A stretch of DNA of 64,000 nt from Rosa chinensis (Eukaryota; Streptophyta; Magnoliopsida; Rosales; Rosaceae), in NCBI RefSeq assembly GCF_002994745.2, contig NC_037094.1:65006989-65070988 (forward strand), written 5' to 3'. A program made the position numbers and the translations under genes. Positions 10,061 to 20,800 of the stretch are shown here, piece by piece. A model generated the notes under the pieces. The model was given only the letters and a program-made list of their open reading frames with translations. It ran no database searches and was not told where the DNA came from. Each line of letters starts with the position of its first letter. The stretch's first letter is position 1.

Positions 10061-13000
10061 TCCAGTACCACTCTCATGATCATGCTGTCATGCCACCAAC
10101 CTAGTAGTCGATGTCCAATTACATGTAGAGCTAGTATCGCACATCAAGAAGCCCAGGAGACTGACTTTTACCTAGAATGCATGGGTACAACTGTACGGAT
10201 CCATGATCTTCTCTTCTCTGCACCTGGATCTTTATCTCTGCACCCGGCACTCGTACTCACTTCACATCATTCTTAGACCAACGGCAACAACAAACTCATG
10301 GGTCTTATGAGCTCTTGGAGGTGGAGAAATTAGAAACTTCGGTACCTAGAAACGTCAGTTAGTCTTGGTCGGCTCTCAAGGTCCCAATCATTGAGCATCA
10401 CTTCTCAGATTTCCAACCAAGATCTCTTGCATCCCGGTAACCTACTCCCTACCCCGATCATTAAACATTTCTAGAATTCAGAAACGTCTCCGGCATCCAG
10501 AACTTCTCTCTCGTGCACAACGGTCAGCTCTCAACAACTTGCTCACCGACAGCCTATCTTACCCGCAATCCCAACTTACTCATCGGTCCTTAATCATCTT
10601 AACCCATACTGGCACCCAGCATCACCGAGACCAAATCCGGCGACCCTGCCCGGTATCCACTGCACATCCCGGAGAATCCATCTCTGTACCTTGACCAATC
10701 TCGGTCTAGGAATCCCAATGGATCAAGCTCTGAGCTCGGCATCCCTCTCAGTGACTCATCCCAGCACCTCCCAACAGTATCTTTATCTCACGTCGACGAC
10801 TTTTCCTCATGGTACCTGCAGCTTCGATCAGTTCCCAAGTGGTCTCGCTCCGGGTCTTCTCAAGCTAAACACTCTGCTAACCTCAAAGCAGGTATCTCGA
10901 TGATATGCACTTCAAAAAAAAAAAACTCTTCTCTCGACTACAACCTCCGATACCGTCAGTTCATGACATCGGTAGCTCCAACATCCCACTTGAGTCTCGC
11001 TGCTGCCACTAGGACCATCATCCTGGTCGCTCCCACTCATCGAATTACCGGGGCTGCTCGTACCCTTCCAGGTCATCGAGAGTTTTCCCTTTCCTACCCT
11101 TCTTAGTCGAGGCCCCCAGTATCATCACAACCATCACCGATACTCGTTGGTCATGTCTGGGTCAAACTTGTCGATCACAACTTTCAACTGCTCTTGTCTG
11201 GGCACTAGCTCAAGCTCTCCTAGCACTGAAGAAAAACCTTTTTGACCTCCCGGCACCAGCAGTTCAGGATCCCGGGTTCACCTCACTGGCATTATCTTCA
11301 CATCTCGACGACACAACCCAACAGCTCCTGGTCACCGACGCACCTCCCTCGGTGACTCTTGCCGATATTTCATCAGCCGTCGGTGACTCAATTGCTTCAT
11401 TGCTTATCGTTCTCTCCTCCGGGCACCAGCTCGTAGTCGTCCGGGCACCAGCTCTCCGAGTACTAGAAAAGTTCAAAAAAGAAAAAAAGAAAAAAAGATA
11501 GTGCTTAATAATAGCACAAGGCACCCCGGATCTTCACCTATTCCTCTCCCCAGCAAGGCAGTGGCAACTTCATGTCTTCACCACAAGATGGCCTCACTGC
11601 AGCTTCTTGATCTCCCGGTAGCTTCGGTTTATCCTTCTAGACATGAACTTGATCCCAATGGTCGCTGGGTCTTCACATATACCCGCTGCTCCAACAAAAC
11701 GTTTGCTTTGGGCACCCGAAATTTGGACACCAGTTGGAGATAACAGGCCACCGGGGATCACCCAAGAAGTTTTTCGACCTGGCACGCCCACTCTGATACA
11801 AGAACCACTGGGAACACCACGATCTACTCAACCCGGAATTTTCCTCCTCCAGGTACTCTACTTGGAGCGTGGCCAGCATCCCAGAACTGTGCATTGTTCC
11901 TGGCCATATACGTCTGCAAACAAGCGAAGCTAAGTCTTCGCAATCTTACCATTTCTCAAATTTATCTGTAATCATATCTCTGTGCAATTATTGCCTACTC
12001 TGTACTACTGTACGCATCAATCTGTTTTTAATACACATATACTGGTGTTCAAGTGCATATCTTAAAACTTAAAGGCTATAACGTGGATGCTACACTTCAT
12101 GTGAATATACCACCACGTGGTGCACATACACATAGCCCCTACAACATGGATGCCACGTCCAAATTATATGTTTGTACGAATATGCATATGATTCTTTTCG
12201 CCGGGAACGAGTTCATGTCAAAGCATGATATTATTATATCAAGTTCAAACATCAAAGTATGATTCATGCAATATATCACGTATGCATGACTCTTATCGAC
12301 TGTCATAACCATGTTGGTTAGAAGCTTGAGTTTCCATTTTGAGCATGATTTTCCATTTTGTTGCTATGCACACATACACTCGGCTTGTTATAACTTATAA
12401 ATAGCATAGCTACTGCTAAAACGCACTTGTCAGCATTTAAATCACATATATGTCAATGCCATTCTCTAATTTGGTGACGCACATGCACAAAATGGCATGT
12501 TTGTCTGCTTCTGCATTCCTACAGCTAGCGCGCAGCTCTATATTCATGCTCTCACCTCCATTACTATAAACTTATCTCACATACAAGCTAGTCTACTGCT
12601 TATTCCACTTATTTGTGTGTTTCAAATATTCAATCATATATTCAATTACATAGGACTTATTCATACCACTTATCACAAGTGGAGGTAGTACCTGACCAGG
12701 ACTATCATTGAGGTTCACGATCATACTTTTTGTGCTATGGTCTATTAATGGAAATATTGAAATTTTTCTCCTATTGTTGATCATAAAAATTAAATTTCTT
12801 TTACATCCCATTAATAAGATCATAGAACAAAACTCACACAACCTATCACCAGCTCGACACAAGCGAACTCAAGTCCTAACTTCAATTTTACTAACTACGT
12901 GACTTGGGGAGTAATAATACTCCCGATCCTAACACATGTGCATCATATGCATACAACATATACATATCATTATGTGTCATCGTGTTCATCACACATCTTT

Positions 13001-13376
13001 GCATCATATGCACTTTGTATACTATCACAACCACATACATTTTCGACTTATGCGTCGTACGTCAACATCACATAATACGTGCATACACACAATGTGTAAC
13101 ATGCATCTCATATAAACATTCATGCACCTTGATGCATTTGCCTCAAATATCACTTAGATTGCCCGAGAGAAATCAATATGCTTTTTGTACACTTTTATCT
13201 TATTTGCAGGTACTAGCTTGATGAGGGCCCCGTGGCACCAACCTACCCGTAGAGTCCTTTCTTGCTTACGAAGTTGGGGGACTAGTATGGCTATGGCGTT
13301 CAACAAGGTCATCATTCATACTTGGCGGCATCATATTTAAACTCCCCAACCAAGAAGCGCCTCTTACTCGGGGACT

Positions 13377-13848
13377 TGTTGATATCACTTATACCATATA
13401 CCGCCAAGCATAAGCAACGACCTCATAGGTGGACCCCACGACATGGCTAGCCCCACCTATGGCATGCATCCGGTAGACCGACACCCGAGCTACCCTGCCA
13501 TGGTGGAGGTCGGCCAATACCTCGTAGGGAGGCCACCCTCCCATGCTCTCCAAAAGGCTTCAAGAGAAGCAATATGTGTATTATTGTCCCACATCGAGAA
13601 TATGTAAATGGAAGGAGACTCCTTTAGCTATAAAAGGGAGTCCACCCCTTCTTAGGGGAGGGGGGGGGGGGATCCATGATCCCCACACTCGTATCACTAC
13701 AAAGGTCACTTGACCTCACTCATAGTAAAATATCTAAGTGGACGTAGCCTTGCCTCAAGGGCAAGGTGAACCACTATACATGCCCGTGTCATTATCTCTC
13801 TCTTGATCATGCTTCTTACTTTAGGTCCCATATTCTCACACAGAAACA
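13377..13848 (+). repeat. 3' LTR of the LARD-like element
   Basis: 472 bp, same ends as the 5' LTR and with the same TATA box (near 13628). It follows a purine-containing CGGGGACT stretch that may serve as polypurine tract. Confidence 0.88.
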
Positions 13849-13853
13849 ATAGT

Positions 13854-14180
13854 TTTGATATGAATTGATGTAGGAATCAGAGTGGCTAAGGGTGACTTTG
13901 CATAAGTGATTGGATGATGAGTAGTGCCTAGAACCAACCAATGTGGAAATCAGCAAGATTGCTGCTCAATCATACTATAAGGCTTTGCTGGAGAAACAAA
14001 ACGATCTGGGTGAGATTTTGTTGAAGATGACAATGGAATTAGAATCCAGAGGAGGGAGGGGTAGCAGCAAGAGATGCCGGATTTGAGTTTGAAGAAGAAG
14101 AGATTTTGAGTTTGAAGAAGAAGAGATAAACAGACTAAAAAAAAAAAAGAGAGAGAAAAGAATAAATTCAAAAAAAAAAA
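13854..14180. other. MULE-2 interior, right part; possible captured coding block
   Basis: From about 13950 the plus strand can be read as KIAAQSYYKALLEKQNDLG followed by EILLKMTMELESRG, an exon-like stretch ending in a stop near 14086. I do not recognise the family. GAAGAAGAAGAG repeats and A-runs follow. Confidence 0.35.
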
Positions 14181-14298
14181 AGGAAGTAAGGGTAGAATAG
14201 ACATTTTAGTGCGGAATGAGTGCCATGTCAGCAAGCTAACAGATTTTTGGACGGAGTGTAACAGAATGGACCTATTGGTCCAAAATTGATTAGTACAA

Positions 14299-14728
14299 AG
14301 GTTATTATCACAAATGGTACCTGAACTTATCCTCTATTTTATCGATGGTACTTGAACTTCAATTTTGATCACAACCAGTACCTGAACTTTTCGATTTCAT
14401 TTTAAATGGTACCTAAGGCCACCTTCGGTCACTATTCCGGCTAAAAAAGCCAAATCTAAGAAAACAAAAAATAAAAAAAAACAAGTTCAAGGCAAGTCTA
14501 TTACCAAAAAATCATCACTATATATGATTGCAACTCTCAAAATCATAAAAAATCATCACTATGATCGCCTCCCATATCGTTTTTAGTAGGAATAGTGACC
14601 GGAGGTGGCTCTAGGTACCATTTAAAATGAAATCGAAAAGTTCGGGTACTGGTTGTGATCAAAATTGAAGTTCAGGTACCATCGATAAGATTGAGGTATA
14701 GTTCAGGTACCATTTGTGATAATAACCC
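14299..14728. mobile_element. Foldback MULE-type MITE
   Basis: 430 bp with 9-bp TSDs TTAGTACAA at 14290-14298 and 14729-14737. The ends are inverted repeats (AGGTTATTATCACAAATGG against the complement of CCATTTGTGATAATAACCC). The inverted homology continues inward for roughly 150 bp per arm (motifs GGTACCTGAACTT, GATCACAACCAGTACC, AAATGGTACC), so the whole element folds into one long hairpin around a short A-rich centre. It splits the right inverted repeat of MULE-2. No coding capacity. Confidence 0.92.
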
Positions 14729-14837
14729 TTAGTACAAGGATTAAACATGTGAAATTAGAAGGACAGGGACTTAAGTATTTTTTGGGTAAAAGTTCAGAAA
14801 CTAAACAGTATTTAATCCATTATTAAACAAATGTTGA

Positions 14838-17616
14838 CAACAAGAAGTACCTCCTCAATTCCTCACTCTATTAATTGTGTTTGTATAATAATTTGATTAT
14901 ACTTGTGAAGGTCAATTGTATATTTGCTCCTTTAGCCTCACTCCAGAACCTTTGTGTTCTCATCTTCTTTGAAACTAGAAGAACATGCAGTGAGTGATGG
15001 CCGTACATGGAAGGTCATATAATAGTATCAGGTTTTCAGTATCAAGTATAATTAGATATGTGTCAATAAATTGTTTCTAATAAAAAAAAGGGTAGAAGAG
15101 GAAGTATATTAGGGGTGTGTATATAAAACTTTTCTTTCACAATTGATGAATATATAGTATATTTACATATTTCAAAAATCAAAAATTAGCATGAGCTTGT
15201 ATGCTAACTAAGCTTGTTTATTTACATATTCAAAAAAGTTCTATTCTAACCAACATTGTGTTTTATATCCTGGTTACAAAAATAGTTGGTCTTAAGAAAA
15301 ATATCACATTTCTAATCTTAACCAATAGTTTTACATTAGTTCTTTAGAGCTGTCCATGGTTAGCTCTGGGTTGGCTGTGACTCGTTCACTATAAGTCATA
15401 ACAACATAGGATTAACAGTAAGTCATCACAAAATATAAAGTTATAAACTAACAAAGACAAAAAAGAAGAGTAAAGGAATGGTTCCAGAACACAGAGGCAG
15501 ATTTGCAATAGTTTTTTTTTTTTTTTTTTTCCTTCAGTTGAGAATTCAAAGGGGCGATGTAATTTATAGCTACATATCATTGAGATAAAGAAAAAACATG
15601 AAGATTCCATGATAGCTAATGGTCTTAATCTAAGCAAGGCACTTTTTTTCTTTCTTTTTTTTAGACTTTGATTTAGACATGTTAGAGATGAACATAGTCT
15701 ACAACAATTATAGATCAAATTTTCTAATAAAGAAAGACATCACACTGAAAACAAAACCTAATGTTTGGTATTGAATAAGAAATTATCACTGACTAGTGTG
15801 TATGGGTCATCATGTGCCGGGTTAGGGCCGGCCCTACCCTAAATTTTAAGGCTTAGGGTTAGGCCAGGCCTGGCCTAGACAAAGTCAACAAAATTTAGAG
15901 TCGTGCTGCGGCTTAAATATGCTAACCCTTACCTGCCCGAAAGGGCTGAGCCGCTAAGGCCGAAAGAGCCGTTGGGTCGGCCTTCCGAATAGGGCCAAAT
16001 AGGACCGAAATGGGTCTTATTTTGTTTAACAAAAAGAAATACATTATTTTTTTAATTTTTTTATCTTAAAATGTGGCTCAATGATTATATAGGTAATACA
16101 AAACTCATTGTTTTTTGTTGATCATATTTAATATATATATAAAGACACACACACACACACATTGGAATTAACTTATAACATTTATAAATATTAGTTAAGG
16201 TGGTTATATTCAATTAACTATCTCTCTAGATCTCCCAAAATTACACAAGTGGAGGTAGCAAAGAGCGCTCTACTAGCGACTCTATTTTCTTTGATATAGT
16301 GGTGACGTACATAACGGAAAGATAACTCGATATGTAACCCGATTACAGCATAATTACCATACACGCAGTTTTGCCACTATGATGCCGCCGGAGGATAAAT
16401 CCGACGACACTTAGTCTCACTCTGCCACTAGGAGGTAGTGACCATTTGACGAAGCAAAGAACTCGCCGCCTACGTAGAGCAGACAAGGCACTTGGAGTGT
16501 GCACACAGGCAAACAACCCGACTAGCCCTACACAACATATGAAGGGACTTTTTACTAGCAAAATGCGCAATAAAACTAAACAACATATATAAAATAATAA
16601 AAACTATAAAGAAAATAGCAGCCTGGTTTGAGCCCAAGTAGTGGGCCCAAGCCCTAGAAGCAAGGGGAGCCCAGCCAACATGCCAGGCCCAACCCAGCTT
16701 TGGTGCATCCCTGCCGACAAGCCGCAAAACCTGTCGCACCACCACCAGCAAAGTCGCCACCTGCCGCCGTCTGTCAACCCGGTCACCACCAGCCCAGACA
16801 TCCTCCATCTCTAGATCGGATTTGGAAAAAACGATAATGTCAACCCAGATCCGCCAAGCACCTTTCGACACCGCCCTTGCAACAATCCAAAACCCGACCA
16901 ACCGGTGACAAAACCCAGCGACGACGTCCTTAGCAAGCAACCATTCCGACCAGAACTAGATCTTCACCCAACAATGATCACGATCTCCTCCTCCATCTTC
17001 CTCAATTCGCGGCGACCCAGGTCGAACCCCCTGCAATTGAGGACACCACTACCTCCACTGACGTAGGCGGAAACAACACAGCTTGTCCGACGACAGAGCC
17101 CTAGGGCACGCCGCCTGACGGAGAAGGGGCACTTTTTATCGAAACCCTAGAGAGTCACACTTTCACTTTCCGCTGGTAGAACTACTAATGAACAGCCCCT
17201 TGAGAAATTGAGATCAAGATATGTCGTACCATTCAAACTAAAATTCATCCAAACCCAACTTTCAAATTTACACAATTACAAAATAAGTTTCAAAGTTTAG
17301 ATTGTAAACCATTTCTCACCGTATGGACTTATAATAACATCAACGTCTGAACAAAGCTCTTATAAATTATTAGAAACTTGCCTGCGTTGGCTGAGTAAAT
17401 GGTTTGCAAGTCTACTCATGCGATCGATGGGTGCTCTATCCTTTGTAAACAAATTTCCTTCTAGATAATATATGCATACTCATACTTTTACGAAAATTTC
17501 CTTATATATTTTCTTTAATCAATCCATAAGTGATTGTCATTACTCAAGCCAGAATGACTATTACATACCCTTCTGCTGCTATTAAATAGACAGGTAAGAG
17601 GTTATGGGGGTACCAC
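14838..17616. other. Intergenic region without recognised gene
   Basis: AT-rich to about 15.8 kb, then a GC-rich block (15810-16010) with palindromes such as GGGCCGGCCC and AGGCCAGGCCTGGCCT. A further GC-rich block (16600-17160) has minus-strand open frames (16343-16940) that show no conserved domain. Short (AC)n at 16146-16161 and a T-run near 15511-15532. The GC-rich blocks look like old, degraded transposon termini. Confidence 0.45.
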
Positions 17617-17621
17617 AATAA

Positions 17622-17872
17622 TGAAAGTTCTAGAGAGAATTGTAAGAAACAAAAAGAAAATATCTGATAGATGCCTTGAATTCTCTGATTGAGTCGTACA
17701 GATAGGTATATATAGTAGTAGCAACTGATCTCCTAAGCTTGACATGTGTCAAGACAGCTGTGGAGCACTAAACATTACCTCATGCAACTAAACGTAATTA
17801 ACAGACTGCTAATTACTCTAATTGCTTATTACAAAATTAACAGAAATTAACATAGGTTTAATAAGCCTAACA
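17622..17872 (-). repeat. 3' LTR of the complete copia
   Basis: 251 bp, TGAAAG...CTAACA in plus orientation. Contains a minus-strand TATA-like CTATATATACC (near 17705-17720). The gag-pol stop codon (17867-17869) lies inside this LTR. The polypurine tract GAGGGAGGG is read on the minus strand just before it (17873-17881). Confidence 0.95.
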
Positions 17873-20800
17873 CCCTCCCTCAACTTGATGGCGAGACATG
17901 AGCATCAAGTTGGAGCAGAAATGAGAATGCTTAGGACCACACAGGCCTTTGGTAAACAAGTCTGCAATCTGATCCCTTGAGGTGACGAACTGAAGCTTAA
18001 GAGACCCAGCTTTGACTTGATTCCTTGTAAAGTGAATATCAACTTCAATATGCTTCAGCTTAGAGTGAAACACAGGGTTGGTAGCTAGAGCAAGAGCTGA
18101 AATGTTATCACAGTGTAATGTAGGAACATCAGCAAGGTGGATATGCAGATCATGCAGGAGATGAGAGAGCCAAAGAAGTTCAGAAGTGGTATCAGCCATG
18201 CTTCTATACTCAGCTTCAGTTGATGATCTGGAAACTGCAGATTGTTTCTTACTGCACCAGGAGATGGGGGAATTGTTCAGAAATATAACAAAGCCAGTTG
18301 TTGACTTTCGATCATTAGGATCACCAGCCCAGTCAGCGTCACAGAAGGCATGTAGATACAGGCATTGATGATCACTACCAATTGAAGCTTTCTGAAGAAG
18401 AATTCCATGTGATAGTGTACCTTTGACATATCGTAGAATTCTTTGTGCAGCAACAAGATGATGAGTGGATGGTGAATGTAGGAATTGACACACAGAGTTC
18501 ACGGCAAAGGCAATGTCTGGCCTAGTGAAGGTGAGATATTGCAGACATCCAACAAGACTTCGGAACATAGATGCATCAGAGTCTGAAAGTGGGGAACCTG
18601 AGTCTTTCATGAGTCTAACTCCAGATTTACAAGGAGTGGAGTGGGTGTGACAATCATCAAGACCTGATTTATGCAATAGGTCTTTTGCATACTTGTGCTG
18701 AGACACAAACAATCCAGAGTCCAGATACTTGATTTCAATGCCAAGAAAGTAGTGCAACATACCAAGGTCCTTCATATCAAATTCTTGTTGAAGCGCAAGT
18801 GTAACAGCAGTAATAAGATCATCACTATTTCCCGTGAGAATAATATCATCAACATACAGCAAGAGGAAAACTTGAGCTGAAGCAGAATGTTTCACAAAGA
18901 GGCTGGGATCTGCATAAGATGAACTAAAACCAATGGTTGGCAAGAAATTAGTAAATCTCTCATTCCATGCCCTTGGTGCCTGCTTAAGACCATAGAGAGA
19001 CTTGTTTAATTTGCACACAAAATGTGGGGAATCCTGATTGACAAAGCCACCTGGTTGAGTCATATATACTTCCTCATTCAAGTGACCATGCAGAAAAGCA
19101 TTCTTCACATCAAGTTGGTGAAGTGTCCAATTGAAATGAGCAGCAAGACACAAGATAAATCTGACGGTTGTGTGCCTAACCACAGGGGAAAAAGTTTCTT
19201 CATAGTCTATCCCAAATTCCTGGCTGAAACCTCTAGCCACAAGCCTAGCTTTATGTCGAGCAATTGTGCCATCTGCATTTCTCTTTATCTTAAACAGCCA
19301 TTTGCAAGATACAAGGTTTTTACCTGAGGGCAAGGGAACCAAGGTCCAAGTCTTCTGATGCATTAAAGCATTATATTCTTCCTCCATGGCAAGCTTCCAG
19401 GAGGGAACTTGTAGAGCAGCTTTGTAATTGCACGGTTCAGTTGTTTCAGGATCAGTGAATGCATTGTCATGACAGGTATTAGGTAGCAGTGAAAGAAAGC
19501 ACTTTTTCTTCTGTATACCTCTCTTGGCTCTGGTAAGCATAGAGTGCTCATTAATGATCTGATTAGATAAGCCTGCCACAGGATGAAGAATGTTGGAATC
19601 GGATACCTGACATAAAGGTGGCCTGGTATCATCAGAGTTTAGTACAACAGAGACTGAGCCTTCACCAGGTTCAGCAATAATGGTCAACTCTCCATTAGAT
19701 TCAGCAAACTCGACCCGTGTGGAAGAAGTAGGTGCAAATATGGGGGCTGAAACTGGCACTGAAGATATGGAGGCATTATTTGGAGGTGAAGATACTCTAA
19801 TAACAGGCTCATTGTCAACATAATCACACTCTTGTTGAACTATAAGTGGTGTGTGATAAGAATCACTAGAACTTTCTGTTCGTGCAGAGGGAGGATCAGA
19901 AGAGGTGTGTGACAGTGGTAGAGTGTTTGAATGATCAGGAATAACATGAGACACATTAGGTGTTGTCACAGAAGAAGTCACAAAAGGAGCAGGAGGCTGC
20001 ATAACAGTGAGTGCCTGTGTAGAACATGATGAAGAGCCTGGAGGAGTGTCATAAGATTTGACAGCATATGGAAAGGATTGTTCGTCAAAGAAGACATGTC
20101 TCGAGATAATATACTTCTTAGTGGTAGGACTAAAGCATATATAACCTTTGTAACCGGCAGCAAATCCAACAAAGACACACTTAATAGTCTTAGGTTGAAG
20201 CTTATTTGACCTGTATGGAGTCATCAAAGGATAGCAGGCACAGCCAAAAACCCTAAGCATCTCAATTTGAGGTGTGGAGTGGTACAGCTTTTCAAATGGA
20301 GATAGCATTTTGAGTACTGGAGTAGGCATCCTGTTGATCAAGTAGGCAGCAATAGCACATGCATGATACCAAAACTGATTGGGAAGAGAAGCATTCTGTA
20401 ACAAGGTGACTGCTGTTTCTCTAATATGCCTGTTCTTTCTTTCAGAAACCCCATTCTGCTGAGGGGTATAGGGACAAGAGATATGATGAACAATGCCTTT
20501 TTGTGTCAAAAAATCTTGGAACTGCAAACTCATGTACTCACCACCTCCATCACTTCTAAGAGTTTTAATTGAACTGGAAAATTGAGTAGATACAAAAGCA
20601 CACAGAGATTGGAAGTAAACAAAAACTTCATTTTTATTCTTCATGGGATACATCCAAGTGAATCTTGTACAATCATCTATGAACAAGACAAAATATCTGT
20701 AGCCATCAATGGATAGATGTGGGGAAGGTCCCCAAACATCAGAGTGTACAAGCTCAAATGGAACCTCACTTCTAGTAACTGAACTAGAAAAGGGAAGTAT

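Larger units (their letters stand above)
9388..13848 (+). mobile_element. Non-coding LTR retrotransposon (LARD-like)
   Basis: Two direct LTRs (9388-9856 and 13377-13848) beginning TGTTGATATC and ending CAGAAACA, flanked by the 5-bp TSD ATAGT (9383-9387; 13849-13853). The 3.5-kb interior has no gag, protease, RT or integrase in any frame. It is relatively GC-rich with many short open frames that resemble nothing. The LTRs differ at several positions and small indels, so the insertion is not recent. Size and absence of coding match large retrotransposon derivatives mobilised in trans by a gypsy relative; the partner family is unknown. Confidence 0.88.
4965..14818. mobile_element. Outer Mutator-like element (MULE-2), non-autonomous, with nested insertions
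   Basis: Flanked by 9-bp TSDs ATTATTAAA (4956-4964 and 14819-14827), the size made by Mutator transposases. The left end reads TAATTAA (4965-4971), is interrupted by MULE-1, and resumes at 8273 with ATACTATTTAGTCC. The right end is its reverse complement (GGATTAAATACTGTTTAG). The inverted repeats extend about 215 bp (8273-8485 against about 14180-14818, once the MITE at 14299 is removed). Interior sequence proper to this element is 8486-9382 and 13854-14180. No transposase is present. A short frame near 9229-9306 and a block near 13950-14070 look like captured coding pieces, but I do not recognise them. Confidence 0.8.

Noticed and set aside
10037..11933. Series of short plus- and minus-strand frames in the LARD interior
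   Set aside because: No gag, pol or host protein features; frames are interrupted frequently and overlap on both strands.
15384..15410. CACTATAAG as the left end of the CACTA fragment ending at 24968
   Set aside because: Only the first bases agree with CACTACAAGAAAAATG and no ACT duplication precedes it.
16343..16940. Minus-strand frames of 75-156 codons in a GC-rich block
   Set aside because: They overlap in several frames, show no domain or codon bias and probably reflect composition.
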